Of a stretch of 64,000 nt of DNA, positions 27,801 through 36,837 are shown piece by piece; position 1 is the first letter of the stretch, and every line of letters begins with the position of its first letter. The position numbers were made by a program, and so were the translations under genes. The notes under the pieces were generated by a model. That model searched no databases. It had not been told where the DNA came from and saw only the letters and a list, made by a program, of their open reading frames with translations. The stretch is from Sporomusa termitida. GTDB lineage: Bacteria; Bacillota; Negativicutes; Sporomusales; Sporomusaceae. Location: the NCBI RefSeq assembly GCF_007641255.1, contig NZ_CP036259.1, positions 4,218,501-4,282,500 on the forward strand, written 5' to 3'.

Positions 27801-27840
27801 AACAGTCCGCAGGCAAAAGTGTCTGCGGACTGTTATTGTT
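27801..27840 (+). terminator. Intrinsic terminator after the CheY/CheX pair
   Basis: AACAGTCCGCAG (27801-27812) pairs perfectly with CTGCGGACTGTT (27823-27834), followed by ATTGTTT. Confidence 0.85.
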
Positions 27841-28045
27841 TCACCACTCTTTTCCCGGCAGCCGGCTGCCGCCACCGGAGACAACCCCGGGCCAATGGCA
27901 ATCACTACAAGCGTTGCAGCCGGGCTTCCTGTTAATTAATTTTAGAAAAATTTTAATTAATTTTATAGAAACTTTATAAACAGTTTAAGCCAGCTTTAAT
28001 TTCATTAGCTAAAATAACCTCAAACAGTTTAAGGAGGTTATCCAC

Positions 28046-28699
28046 ATGAACAAGCTCAAATTATTGTATGCTGTGGTAAAAACACTGAAAAGTAAAGAGG
28101 CAATTACCGGCATCCTCACGGCCGAAGTGCAAAAAGACCAGAAAAAAATATTTTTTCTGCACAATGAGTTCGAGAAAAACCTGGCTACCCGCCAGGTAAA
28201 AGCCAAGATTGCCACGGAATTGGATTATGACGGCAAGGCAGTCAAGCATGAAAGCAATAATGAATTTACGCTGGACCGTTTTTGTGAACACGGCCATCAT
28301 CCGGGACGGCCCTTTCCGTCCCCTGGGCATGGGTTTAGGCACGGTGGGTTCCGGGGCGGTTTAACCAGGCTGTCGTTGCTTCTAAGCCTTTTAGATGCCC
28401 TTCAGGCAACCGAACAGGAAGATAAATCAATACAACTGACGCTGAATAGCGCTGACCTGCCGGCAGACCTGCAAACCCTGCTGTATGAAAAATTGAGTGG
28501 TAAACACCCGCACCACCGTCATCACGGCCTGATGAACGAATTCGCCACTGTTGCCGACCCCCGGTTTATGGTTAGTATATTCATTGACAAGAGTCACGAG
28601 ATCCAGAAAGCAGTGGCTACCCTGAGCGGTTCCGGAACAGATGAGCACCGCCAACAGCATGCATTAGCCGCAAAGGTTGAATTAACCTTCGTCTGGTAA
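28046..28699 (+). CDS. Hypothetical His-rich protein
   Basis: 217 residues without a signal peptide or membrane span. Two His-rich clusters stand out: residues 82-99 (H82, H84, H85, H95, H99, with Gly/Pro/Phe) and 154-160 (H154, H156, H157, H159, H160). Between them lies a leucine-rich helix (RLSLLLSLLDALQ). I recognise no family. Metal binding is a reasonable guess from the His clusters. The ATG at 28046 has an AAGGAGG site. The next two genes are a sensor kinase with a His-rich N-terminus and its response regulator, so a shared metal-related role is possible. Confidence 0.7.
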   Translation: MNKLKLLYAVVKTLKSKEAITGILTAEVQKDQKKIFFLHNEFEKNLATRQVKAKIATELDYDGKAVKHESNNEFTLDRFCEHGHHPGRPFPSPGHGFRHGGFRGGLTRLSLLLSLLDALQATEQEDKSIQLTLNSADLPADLQTLLYEKLSGKHPHHRHHGLMNEFATVADPRFMVSIFIDKSHEIQKAVATLSGSGTDEHRQQHALAAKVELTFVW

Positions 28700-28715
28700 C
28701 ACTATCCTAAATGAA

Positions 28716-28746
28716 TTGCAGGGCGCGATAACTTTGCGCCCTGCAA
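28716..28746 (+). terminator. Hairpin after the His-rich protein gene
   Basis: TTGCAGGGCGC (28716-28726) pairs with GCGCCCTGCAA (28736-28746). The T-tract is weak (AACTTTGG). Its right arm overlaps the -35 region of the next promoter. Confidence 0.6.
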
Positions 28747-28762
28747 AACTTTGGCATATAAT
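28734..28762 (+). promoter_or_regulatory. Promoter for the sensor kinase operon
   Basis: TTGCGC (28734-28739), 17 bp, then a perfect TATAAT (28757-28762), 46 bp upstream of the kinase start. Confidence 0.55.
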
Positions 28763-28807
28763 GGTGGAGTAAGTAAGTTTTTAAACTAGAGCACATAGGG
28801 GATTGAT

Positions 28808-29947
28808 ATGTTCAGACATCGACGGCCTCAGGGCATTCATGCCCATTTACGGCGGCATGACGGTCATGACCATCATGGCCGGTTTTTACGCCATTATAAA
28901 TACTTCCGCTATCTGCGCCCGGCTTTTATTGTGTTTAACCTGCTTATCTTATATCTCTTGTTTAGCTGGGTGGGCATCAAAGAAGTCGCTATTTTTTTCA
29001 TTGTGATAATCGGGCTTAAGGAGCTGATTCAACTCCTGTTCCTGCTGCGGCTGGAAAAGCGGATATTTATGCCGATGGAGAAACTCAGGCAGGGTCTGGA
29101 TGAAGTTGCCCAGGGCAATTATAGCATTAAGCTGGAATATGACAAACCCAACGATCTTGAGCTATTAATCGCTGCTTTTAATACTATGACCGAAAAATTA
29201 TATGAAAGCGAAAAACTGCAGGCCGAATATGAAGCCAACCGTAAAGCCCTTGTCGCTAATATCTCCCACGACCTGAAAACACCGATAACTGCCATTCAGG
29301 GGTATATTGAGGCGCTGCTTGAGGGAACAGTCACTGCCGGGGAAGTGCAAAGCAAATACTTAAAAACTATCCATCAGAATACAGTTTACGTGAATAAACT
29401 CATAGACGATCTTTTCCTGTTTGCCAAATTGGATATGCAAAAGTTAGACCTGCATTTTGACCGTGTACACATCGGCCAGTTTATGCAGGACTTAATGGAA
29501 GAATACAGGTTCGAACTGGCAGAACAAACAGTCCGGTTTCAGTACACCCCCTACCTGGAGAGAGATTTCTGGATGTATGTGGACGGCAAGAGAATCCGCC
29601 AGGCTTTGAGTAATCTTATAAATAACGCCGTCATCCACGGACCTGATCAGGATTTGTCCATAGCTGTCCGGCTCTATCATCAGGCTGACTCAATCTGTCT
29701 GGATATCCAGGATAACGGCCCTGGTATTCCGGAAGACAAACTGCCGTTTATCTTTGACCGGTTTTACCAGATTGACACCGAACGCCCAAAAAGCTATGCC
29801 AGTACAGGTCTGGGGCTTGCGATTGCCAGAGAGCTGGTGGAAGCACATCAGGGAAGCATTACTGTAGCAAGCCGCCGGCGGGAAGGTACCTGCTTCACCA
29901 TCAGGCTCCCGCTTCTGCAGGAACAGGAGGAGGAAGCTGTTCGATGA
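28808..29947 (+). CDS. Sensor histidine kinase with His-rich N-terminus
   Basis: 379 residues. The first 29 residues hold eight histidines (4, 11, 13, 17, 20, 22, 23, 29). Two adjacent transmembrane helices (about 38-78) leave almost no outside loop, so sensing is probably cytoplasmic or intramembrane. A HAMP-like linker follows, then the dimerisation helix with the phospho-acceptor His in NISHDLKTPITAIQGYIEAL. The ATP-binding domain has the N box (NLINNAVIHG), DNGPGIP and TGLGLAIARELV. It phosphorylates the response regulator encoded next, whose start overlaps its stop by four bases. The His-rich tail suggests metal sensing. Confidence 0.88.
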   Translation: MFRHRRPQGIHAHLRRHDGHDHHGRFLRHYKYFRYLRPAFIVFNLLILYLLFSWVGIKEVAIFFIVIIGLKELIQLLFLLRLEKRIFMPMEKLRQGLDEVAQGNYSIKLEYDKPNDLELLIAAFNTMTEKLYESEKLQAEYEANRKALVANISHDLKTPITAIQGYIEALLEGTVTAGEVQSKYLKTIHQNTVYVNKLIDDLFLFAKLDMQKLDLHFDRVHIGQFMQDLMEEYRFELAEQTVRFQYTPYLERDFWMYVDGKRIRQALSNLINNAVIHGPDQDLSIAVRLYHQADSICLDIQDNGPGIPEDKLPFIFDRFYQIDTERPKSYASTGLGLAIARELVEAHQGSITVASRRREGTCFTIRLPLLQEQEEEAVR

Positions 29948-30633
29948 AACAGGTTTTGATAATTGAAGATGATCTGGATATCGCTGAATTAGAGCGTGAC
30001 TACCTGCAGCTAAACGGTTTTCGGGCCGATATTGCCCGGGATGGGCTGCTGGGCCTGAAAAAAGCTCTCACCGGTGCCTATGACGTTGTCGTCGTTGATT
30101 TGATGCTGCCTGGTAAGGATGGCTATGAGATTATCAAGGAAATCCGCAAAACCCTGGAGATACCTGTTATTGTCGTTTCCGCCAAAAATGACGATATTGA
30201 CAAAATCAGAGGCCTCAATTTCGGGGCCGACGATTATCTGACCAAACCCTTTAGTCCATCCGAACTGACAGCAAGAATAAAAGCCCACAGCAAGAGGTAT
30301 GAGCGGCTGAGGGGACATATGCCGGTTTATGAAGTCATCCAGTATAAAGGCCTGGAAATTGATACTGCTTCCCACAAAATTCTCGTCAATGACAAAGAAG
30401 TGCAGCTAACAGCCAAGGAATATGAACTGTTAGTATTCCTTGCTTCAAATCCCAATATTGTATTTAGCAAAGATCATATTTTCGATACGATCTGGGGCGA
30501 TGAATACTGTGGCGATACGGCCACAGTAGCAGTGCATATCCAGAAAATACGTAAAAAAATTGAAAAAGATCCTGCCAACCCTGAATATATTGAAACCCTC
30601 TGGGGAACAGGCTATAGATTCAATCCGGTATAA
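29944..30633 (+). CDS. OmpR/PhoB family response regulator
   Basis: 229 residues. Receiver domain with acidic pocket E8-D9-D10, phospho-acceptor D52 (VVDLMLPGKDG) and the lysine in YLTKPFSP; then a winged-helix DNA-binding domain (LTAKEYELLVFLASNPN, VAVHIQKIRKKI, LWGTGYRFNP). It overlaps the kinase gene by four bases (ATGA). Targets may include the upstream His-rich protein gene, but I see no defined operator. Confidence 0.93.
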   Translation: MKQVLIIEDDLDIAELERDYLQLNGFRADIARDGLLGLKKALTGAYDVVVVDLMLPGKDGYEIIKEIRKTLEIPVIVVSAKNDDIDKIRGLNFGADDYLTKPFSPSELTARIKAHSKRYERLRGHMPVYEVIQYKGLEIDTASHKILVNDKEVQLTAKEYELLVFLASNPNIVFSKDHIFDTIWGDEYCGDTATVAVHIQKIRKKIEKDPANPEYIETLWGTGYRFNPV

Positions 30634-30744
30634 CGCCAGCCGGCATTTTTACAGCGCTATTTACAATAAAATGGTCACTTTATCCATCACCTGAATACTA
30701 TATAATAATTGTTTATGTAATATTTTTTTCAGGAGGTGGCGCAA

Positions 30745-32373
30745 GTGGCCATGCAAGATACCAGGGCTGGCCTTACCAGATTCTTAGACCATTCTGTCGG
30801 ACAACAAGTCGAGCTTGAGATACTTGGACGCTTCATATTAAAAGGCACGCTGGCAGCTTATGATGATGCCAGGGTAAACCTGACAGATGTTGTCCTTGAG
30901 GCTAATGAGCAAGCTGTTGCTTTCCCCTGCTATACACTTGATGTAAAACATATATCAAACTATTCGCCGAATCGGTTTGTGTTTCCCTATAACCTTGCCT
31001 TTCGCAAAATAACACCCGTAAATGGTTTTGATATTTCAAGCCCTGACAATGCCGGACAAAACAACTATGCCTGGTCAATGGCTGAATTAGGCGACTACAT
31101 TTATGTCGGCACAGCCAGAAATATTCCCTATTCTATCTTAAGCAGCGGCTTATTCGGAAATATTCCGCTGCCAGCGGCCTTGGTACCCCAAGCTGTCGAT
31201 AACACCGGCGAAATCTGGCGCTATAAAAAAGATGGCACAGCTGGCTGGCAGCAAGTGTATAAAGCGCCGATAGCCTCGTCAAATATTGGCTTTCGCTATA
31301 TGATTACCTACAATAACGCCCTCTACGCCGGCGCAATTACACCGGCAAGCCCTGAATTGTTACTCCTAAAATCTATAGACGGCGAGACCTGGACGCCCCT
31401 GGTCTCAGATATTCAGGGCTATGCAACCAGAGCCATTGTTGTCCACCAGGGTCGTCTGTATATGGGGGCTCTGCCGCTGACCGGTGTTGCCGAAGCGCAG
31501 TTATTCACAACGACTGACCCGGAACTTGGCTGGGAAAAAGTAAATCTCGCCGGCAATGCTGACAGCAATCCCCAGGGTAATATTGATCTGCTGCTAAGCT
31601 GCAATGAGCAACTCTATGTGGCTACAGCCCTGCCGACAGGCTTTGAACTCTGGCGGACCAACAACACCCTGCCGCAGGTAAATGACTGGAAGCTGGTTGT
31701 CGATAAGGGCGCCGGCGACGCCCGCAATGAACACCCCTCTTCATTGGCGGTGTTTAACGGCCATATCTACATTGGTACGGCCATTGAAGCAGCGATTCTA
31801 AGCATCAGCCCTGACGCTCCGCTGGTAGCGCCGAAGGGCTTTGATGTCATCCGGGTTGCGCCCGATGACAGCTGGGAATTAATAGTAGGGGGCATCCCGG
31901 TCAGCCCCACAGAACCAGTAACCGGCACGCGCGGTCTGCCGTTAAGCGGCTATCCTTCCGGCTTCGGCGATCTAACCAATGGCTACTGCTGGCAGATCCA
32001 GGCTTTCGACGACAAACTTTATCTTGGCACCTGGAGCTGGAATAATCTGATACCGCAGATTATCTCTGTGATCCCTGATGTCGTGGAATCATTGCTGCCG
32101 GCTAATACGGCGGACTCAATTACACAATTTCTTAGATTAATCTTTTCCGCTTATCTGATTAAAGCGCTCTATATTATCGGCTACAGATCACTTGGCTGTG
32201 ATCTCTGGGAATCAAATGACGGCATTCTCTGGCTGCCGGTTTCTCTAAATGGTTTGGGTAATCCCTATAATTATGGTGTAAGCAACTTATTTGCTGCCTC
32301 TGACCAAAAACTATATCTGGGGACGGCAAATCCGTTCCAGGGCTGCGAAGTCTGGGTAAAAAACGCGCAGTAA
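30745..32373 (+). CDS. Sm-like domain fused to a beta-propeller
   Basis: 542 residues, no signal peptide. Residues about 8-60 read like an LSm core: GQQVELEILGRFILKGTL, then AAYDDARVNLTDVVLEA, matching the Sm1 pattern (xGxxLxGxLxxYDxxxNLxLxD). The remainder contains repeated strand units (YIYVGTARN, LYAGAITPA, LYMGALPLTG, LYVATALPTG, IYIGTAIEA, LYLGTWSW, LYLGTANPF), each near a Trp and spaced about 50-70 residues, as in a beta-propeller. I know no named family with this architecture. Start: the GTG at 30745 is 7 bp after AGGAGGT; a GTG at 30736 overlaps that site. Confidence 0.72.
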   Translation: MAMQDTRAGLTRFLDHSVGQQVELEILGRFILKGTLAAYDDARVNLTDVVLEANEQAVAFPCYTLDVKHISNYSPNRFVFPYNLAFRKITPVNGFDISSPDNAGQNNYAWSMAELGDYIYVGTARNIPYSILSSGLFGNIPLPAALVPQAVDNTGEIWRYKKDGTAGWQQVYKAPIASSNIGFRYMITYNNALYAGAITPASPELLLLKSIDGETWTPLVSDIQGYATRAIVVHQGRLYMGALPLTGVAEAQLFTTTDPELGWEKVNLAGNADSNPQGNIDLLLSCNEQLYVATALPTGFELWRTNNTLPQVNDWKLVVDKGAGDARNEHPSSLAVFNGHIYIGTAIEAAILSISPDAPLVAPKGFDVIRVAPDDSWELIVGGIPVSPTEPVTGTRGLPLSGYPSGFGDLTNGYCWQIQAFDDKLYLGTWSWNNLIPQIISVIPDVVESLLPANTADSITQFLRLIFSAYLIKALYIIGYRSLGCDLWESNDGILWLPVSLNGLGNPYNYGVSNLFAASDQKLYLGTANPFQGCEVWVKNAQ

Positions 32374-32452
32374 AAATAAGAGATTAATCTAGACCTGCTG
32401 CCGGAGTCCTGCTTAGAGGAGGGGCCACCACAGTTTAACAGGGTACAAACCA

Positions 32453-32484
32453 AAGCAGCTTGCCCTAATTAGGGAAAGCTGCTT
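32453..32484. terminator. Hairpin between convergent genes
   Basis: AAGCAGCTTGCCCT (32453-32466) pairs with AGGGAAAGCTGCTT (32471-32484), one mismatch pair. It separates the propeller gene and the leftward DapB-like gene and may end both transcripts. Confidence 0.6.
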
Positions 32485-32556
32485 ACTCGCTGCACTCTGT
32501 CAGTGAATACCAAAACATTGCCTGTCAGTCTTCAGCCCAGAAACATTACGGTCAAG

Positions 32557-33324
32557 CTAATATACAGGGATATTCTGCCTGAACATCTCGGCAATGATCG
32601 TTTCCATCGTATACATTCCCGGCGACTTGCCGATCAGAAAATTTACTGCAAAAATAGCACCCTGGCCAAAAGCGGCCCTGCTGATGCTTTCATGGGACAG
32701 CCGGATCGTCTGGTTCGGCATGCCAAAGATGATTTCATGGCGGCCAACAATGCCGCCGACGCGGATAGAATTCAAATGCTCCTCCACATTAAGGCTAAGC
32801 ACATTGGCAATTCTTTTCGCGGTTCCCGATACCTCTTTTTTCCCTTTAAAATGCTCCTCAACGATCTCAATGTCGGCATGGGGCGCTATTTTTTGCAAAA
32901 TCTGCGCCGCAACCATCAATACGTTAATCCCTAACGTAATATTAGGAGAATAAAGTACAGGCGCAAACTCTGCATAGGATTTCAGTATTTCCAGTTCTTC
33001 CTGTTCATATTGGGAAATGGCGGAAATAATGGGTATTCCCGCCTGCGCTGCTTTTGCGTACAAATATACACCCGTCGAGTCCGAAAAATCTACCAAAGCA
33101 TCTACCGGCCTCTCTCTAAAAAAACTATCATCAATGTCATCAGCAGAGAATATTTCCCCTGCATCAAACTCATGCCCCAACAAACGGCTGGCATATTTTT
33201 GATGATCAGTATCACCTTTGCGAACTACCCAAACCAGAGTAAATAAGCTGTCCTGCAAAAATTCATTAGCAACAACTTTACCTGTTTTCCCAAAACCGAA
33301 AATACCAATCCTGATTTTCCCCAT
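32557..33324 (-). CDS. DapB-like dihydrodipicolinate reductase family protein
   Basis: 255 residues. The N-terminal Rossmann fold has IGIFGFGKTGKVVANEFL, and the mid part has DFSDSTG and SPNITLGINVL (DapB: SxNxSxGxN). Canonical DapB carries E-HH-xx-K-xDxPSGTA; here it reads EEHFKGKKEVSGTA, so one catalytic His (His160 in E. coli numbering) is Phe, and the DxP segment is changed with a residue lost. It may still reduce dihydrodipicolinate or act on a related imine. A c-di-AMP riboswitch precedes it. dapA lies upstream on the same strand but as a separate unit. The start at 33324 has an AAGGAGG site. Confidence 0.8.
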   Translation of the reverse strand: MGKIRIGIFGFGKTGKVVANEFLQDSLFTLVWVVRKGDTDHQKYASRLLGHEFDAGEIFSADDIDDSFFRERPVDALVDFSDSTGVYLYAKAAQAGIPIISAISQYEQEELEILKSYAEFAPVLYSPNITLGINVLMVAAQILQKIAPHADIEIVEEHFKGKKEVSGTAKRIANVLSLNVEEHLNSIRVGGIVGRHEIIFGMPNQTIRLSHESISRAAFGQGAIFAVNFLIGKSPGMYTMETIIAEMFRQNIPVY

Positions 33325-33461
33325 TATATTCCTCCTTAAAACTGTAGTTTGTTTTTTTTCTACCGCCATCCTGCATGTGATAGAAAACTTTCAAAACCAG
33401 CTTTTGAGAAGGATCCTCAAAGACATTTAATTGCCTTTGAAGAACGGCAGGACAAATACAT

Positions 33462-33618
33462 CCTTCTCTTTCAACGCCTACGAGGTTAGCTGACGGATTC
33501 GGGCAGAAAGAAATTCGCCCTACCTGGCTTACCCAGGATTCACCCCAAAAATGGTTCCCCCGCTTCCATTAAATGAAACTCGGCGATTGCCGTTAGCCCA
33601 AACAGAGACTCCTTATGT
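33462..33618 (-). promoter_or_regulatory. Cyclic di-AMP riboswitch (ydaO-yuaA type)
   Basis: The minus strand has the class signatures in order: AATGGAAGCGGGGGAACC, TTGGGGTGAATCC, AGGTAGGGCGAA, CCCGAATCCGTCAGCTAACC and TCGTAGGCGTT. The class binds c-di-AMP and normally turns expression off. It lies about 140 bp upstream of the DapB-like gene, on the same strand. Known targets are mostly cell-wall hydrolases, osmolyte and potassium transporters. Confidence 0.92.
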
Positions 33619-33774
33619 TTAATAATACCTTATTTCCCTTTTATTTACAACTTTAAGTGATAGTGGCACCTATCATTGCTGCCTAACCTATCAACTTACG
33701 CCGTTCTTAAATCATATCATTTATAACGACTATTTACAAGACAAAACCACCGTCCCCATGTCAGCAAAACGGTA

Positions 33775-33808
33775 AAACTCCTGCGTGCGGCCTGACGGCA
33801 GGAGTCTT
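33775..33808 (-). terminator. Intrinsic terminator after dapA
   Basis: On the minus strand ACTCCTGC (33806-33799) pairs with GCAGGAGT (33785-33778) followed by TTT. It separates dapA from the riboswitch unit. Confidence 0.75.
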
Positions 33809-33823
33809 AGCACGTAAACATGG

Positions 33824-34702
33824 TTAAATCAGCCCGTAAGCCTTCATTTCAGACCGGAGAAGCTCAAGATTGTCCTCACTGATTTCGGTTAACGGCATCC
33901 GGCATTGACCGGCCTTATACCCCAGCAGGTTAACAGCGGCTTTAATCGGAATCGGGTTTACCTCGCTAAATAATGCTTTGATAAGATTAAGGGTCTGCAG
34001 TTGCAGTTTGATGGCACCGGCAACATCTCCCTGGATGAATTTCATCACCATATCGTGAGTATCCCGGGGGATGATGTTGGCCATAACCGAGATAACCCCC
34101 TTACCACCGAGTGACAATACCGGCAAGACCATGTTATCATCACCGGAATATACGGTAAAATCCTCACCGCACAGATTTACCACATCGCCGACCTGACCCA
34201 GGTTACACTCTTTAACGGCAATAATATTGTCTATTGCTGCCAATGCTTTTATCGTCTCCGGATTCAGATTTAAATTGGTTCTACCGGGTACATTGTACAG
34301 GATTAACGGTATGCTGACACTGTCGGCAATAAGCTTAAAATGCCCGTACAAGCCCTTTTGTGTAGCTTTATTATAATATGGCGTAACCGATAATAACCCG
34401 TCAGCCCCAACTGCTTCCGCTGCTTTCGATAATTCGATGGCATGCCGGGTATCATTGCTGCCGGTACCGGCAATAACCGGTACCCGTTTGTTAATTGCGT
34501 TTACCGCAAATTTAATCGCGGCAATATGCTCGTCATCCGGCATTGTGGAGGCTTCGCCGGTAGTGCCGCAGATGATAATGGCATCTGACCCGCCTTTAAT
34601 CTGAAACTCAATCAGCTCTGTGAACGCCTGATAGTCAATGCCATTGTGTGTAAAGGGAGTTACAATAGCTACGCCGGAGCCGGTAAATAATGGTTTTTTC
34701 AT
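33824..34702 (-). CDS. dapA: 4-hydroxy-tetrahydrodipicolinate synthase
   Basis: 292 residues, the usual length. This class I aldolase condenses pyruvate with aspartate semialdehyde, the first committed step to diaminopimelate, lysine and dipicolinate. Family motifs: GSGVAIVTPF, IICGTTGEASTM (the GTTGE pyruvate site), YNVPGRTNLN with the catalytic Tyr, and the Schiff-base lysine in IIAVKECN. The start at 34702 is followed directly by the conserved N-terminus. It has its own terminator, so the riboswitch downstream does not control it. Confidence 0.95.
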   Translation of the reverse strand: MKKPLFTGSGVAIVTPFTHNGIDYQAFTELIEFQIKGGSDAIIICGTTGEASTMPDDEHIAAIKFAVNAINKRVPVIAGTGSNDTRHAIELSKAAEAVGADGLLSVTPYYNKATQKGLYGHFKLIADSVSIPLILYNVPGRTNLNLNPETIKALAAIDNIIAVKECNLGQVGDVVNLCGEDFTVYSGDDNMVLPVLSLGGKGVISVMANIIPRDTHDMVMKFIQGDVAGAIKLQLQTLNLIKALFSEVNPIPIKAAVNLLGYKAGQCRMPLTEISEDNLELLRSEMKAYGLI

Positions 34703-35173
34703 TAGTCTAACCGCCTTTATTTAATATTTTTACATTAGATCTCACTTATACAACGCGTTAAAAAGCCGGGCAACCGTATGTGTTGGCAAAACAGCACACG
34801 TCACGCCTTATGGTGGAGTGTTATTTACTTTATTATTCTACCATATTCCGGATAAAAAAAGCATCTTTCCCGGCCATTATCGCCTAATTTCAGAAAAGTC
34901 ATTACCTGCTGTCGCCCGCTCTTACCCCCTGCTGTCATTGTTAATATTTATTCTCAGCCGCAGGGACATACCTCTCCCTGCCACACACTAAAAGCTGCTT
35001 TTTAACGACAGAACAGAGTAATTCTCTGATTTACTTACACAAATACTATCAATATTCCAATTCCGGCAGCAGAAATCCTGCCGCATCAGCATGAATTTAA
35101 CAGCTGACCTGCCTATTCTGCCAGAATCAAAATTACATCTGTATCGAGCGTTAAAATGTTTTGTTATACCCTA
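34703..35173. other. Intergenic region between dapA and the T-box leader
   Basis: About 470 AT-rich bases with no gene I can support. It should contain the dapA promoter on the minus strand; I see no named regulatory element in it. Confidence 0.4.
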
Positions 35174-35202
35174 TTGACAAAAAACCGTTGTCCTGTGATA
35201 AT
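35174..35202 (+). promoter_or_regulatory. Sigma-A promoter of the T-box-liv operon
   Basis: Perfect TTGACA (35174-35179), 17-bp spacer, GATAAT (35197-35202). It lies about 90 bp before the first T-box stem. Confidence 0.65.
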
Positions 35203-35284
35203 GAATAATAAGTAAACAACCCCCGCTGCATAATGCCGGTAAACGAATCAAACTGTAAACAAGCTGGCCTTTGCAAGAGAAAAT

Positions 35285-35563
35285 TGACTAATTAAATCAC
35301 CACAAGTGATGATTGGGATGAAAGCAACAGGAGAAACGCTCCAGAGAGCCGGCGGTTGGTGTAAGCCGGTGTGTGACTGTTGCCGTTACCTCGCCCATGA
35401 ACTCTTCAGTTGACATGTATACATTATGAAGTATACATCAGATTGAAGCGCGGCCCGGCGTTAAGGGAATGTCCCGTCATACCAACGGGCATAAGAGTAC
35501 AATGTAGGGTGGTACCGCGAATTCGCCCCTACTGGCAGAGCGATCTGTCAGTAGGGGTTTTTA
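35285..35563 (+). promoter_or_regulatory. T-box leader, probably leucine-specific
   Basis: Features in order: stem I with AGAGAGCCGG and GGTGTAAGCCGG; the T-box AGGGTGGTACCGCG (about 35507-35520), which pairs with uncharged tRNA; and a terminator (CCCCTACTG 35526-35534, CAGTAGGGG 35549-35557, then TTTTT). TGGG/CCCA and GCAACAG/CTGTTGC helices frame an internal loop whose 3' side contains CTC (35390-35392), a leucine codon, as probable specifier. Uncharged tRNA-Leu should allow read-through into the liv transporter genes. The specifier assignment is by eye; a second CTC follows at 35402. Confidence 0.9.
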
Positions 35564-35647
35564 CTTTTCTTAGGGAGGGTTAAGGCATTTAGTTGTTGTC
35601 ATACCGTTAGCGGCAGCATTAAAAAAAAGAAAAGGTGGAGAATTTAT

Positions 35648-36808
35648 ATGTTTAATGTGCGCAGTAGTATCAAAAAGTGGTCCTCAGCTACCCTGGCCCT
35701 GGTATTTGCCGCTTCAGTCACCGGCTGCGGCGGCAGCCAGCCGGCAGCCCCGGCCAGCCCGGAAGCAGGCGCCCCGGCCAAAATCGGGGTAGTATCGTAT
35801 CTTACCGGTGGCGGCGCTGCTTATGGCGAAGCGATTAAACAGGGCCTGGAGCTGGCCCGGGACGAAATCAACACCCAGGGCAAAGTCAAAATCGAGCTCA
35901 TTTTTGAAGACTCTAAAGGGGATAAAAATGAAGCCATTAATGCCACCAATAAACTCATTCATAAAGACAATGTAATCGGCATTATCGGTCCGACCCTGAG
36001 TGGGGAAATGTTTGCCGTGGGTCCGATTGCCACTCAGGCCGGGGTATCGATTATGGGTACTTCGACCACCGCTGAGGGGATAACAGATATCGGCGACTAT
36101 GTCTTCCGCAATGCCTTACCGGAGTCCCTGGCCATTCCCCATGCGGTAAAAAAGGCCCAGGAAAAACTCGGCTTAAAAAAAGTGGCCGTCATGTATTCAA
36201 ACAACAATGACTGGGCCGTATCCGGCTTTAAAACCTTTGAGCAGGCGATAAAAGACAATGGCCTGGAAACCGTTGCTGTTGAAACCTTTGCTGATAAAGA
36301 CACTGATTTTTCTGCTCAGCTAACCAAGATTGCCACCCTTAAACCAGATGCGATTATGATTGCCGGCTTATATCAGGAAGCGGCACTCATCTTGAAAAAG
36401 GCCAGGGAGGTCGGCATTACCGTGCCGATTGTCGGCAATAACGGTTTCAATTCCCCCCAATTGATTAAAGCCGGCGGCGCGGCGGCGGAAGGGGTTGTTG
36501 TGGCCAGCCCCTGGTTCCCGGGCAAAAACGATGAAAAAGTTAAGCAATTCGTGGCTGCCTACCAAGCAAAATATAACAAAGAACCTGACCAGTTTGCCGC
36601 TCAGGCTTATGATGCCTTATATATTATGGCCGCTGGGTTGGAAAAAGCCGGCACCACAACCGACCGGAAAAAGCTCAGGGACAGCCTGGCCAACGTCAAA
36701 GATTTCCCTGGTGTTACCGGCAAATTTGCTTTTGATGCCAAACGCAACCCGGCAATGGATGTTACCATCCTCGTCGTCAAAGACGGCCAGTTCACAGAAT
36801 TAAAATAA
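35648..36808 (+). CDS. livJ: Branched-chain amino acid ABC transporter, substrate-binding lipoprotein
   Basis: 386 residues. A lipoprotein signal peptide ends in VTGC (C27), followed by a flexible Ala/Pro/Gly linker. The periplasmic-binding type I fold begins at IGVVSYLTGGGAAYGEAIKQG and shows IIGPTLSGEM, VAVMYSNNNDWAVSG and the C-terminal QAYDALYIMAAGLEKAG. It captures Leu/Ile/Val or related amino acids outside the membrane. It is the first gene of the livJHMGF operon behind the T-box. Confidence 0.92.
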   Translation: MFNVRSSIKKWSSATLALVFAASVTGCGGSQPAAPASPEAGAPAKIGVVSYLTGGGAAYGEAIKQGLELARDEINTQGKVKIELIFEDSKGDKNEAINATNKLIHKDNVIGIIGPTLSGEMFAVGPIATQAGVSIMGTSTTAEGITDIGDYVFRNALPESLAIPHAVKKAQEKLGLKKVAVMYSNNNDWAVSGFKTFEQAIKDNGLETVAVETFADKDTDFSAQLTKIATLKPDAIMIAGLYQEAALILKKAREVGITVPIVGNNGFNSPQLIKAGGAAAEGVVVASPWFPGKNDEKVKQFVAAYQAKYNKEPDQFAAQAYDALYIMAAGLEKAGTTTDRKKLRDSLANVKDFPGVTGKFAFDAKRNPAMDVTILVVKDGQFTELK

Positions 36809-36837
36809 ATATAAAAGAAAAATGAGGAGTGAAGTTC

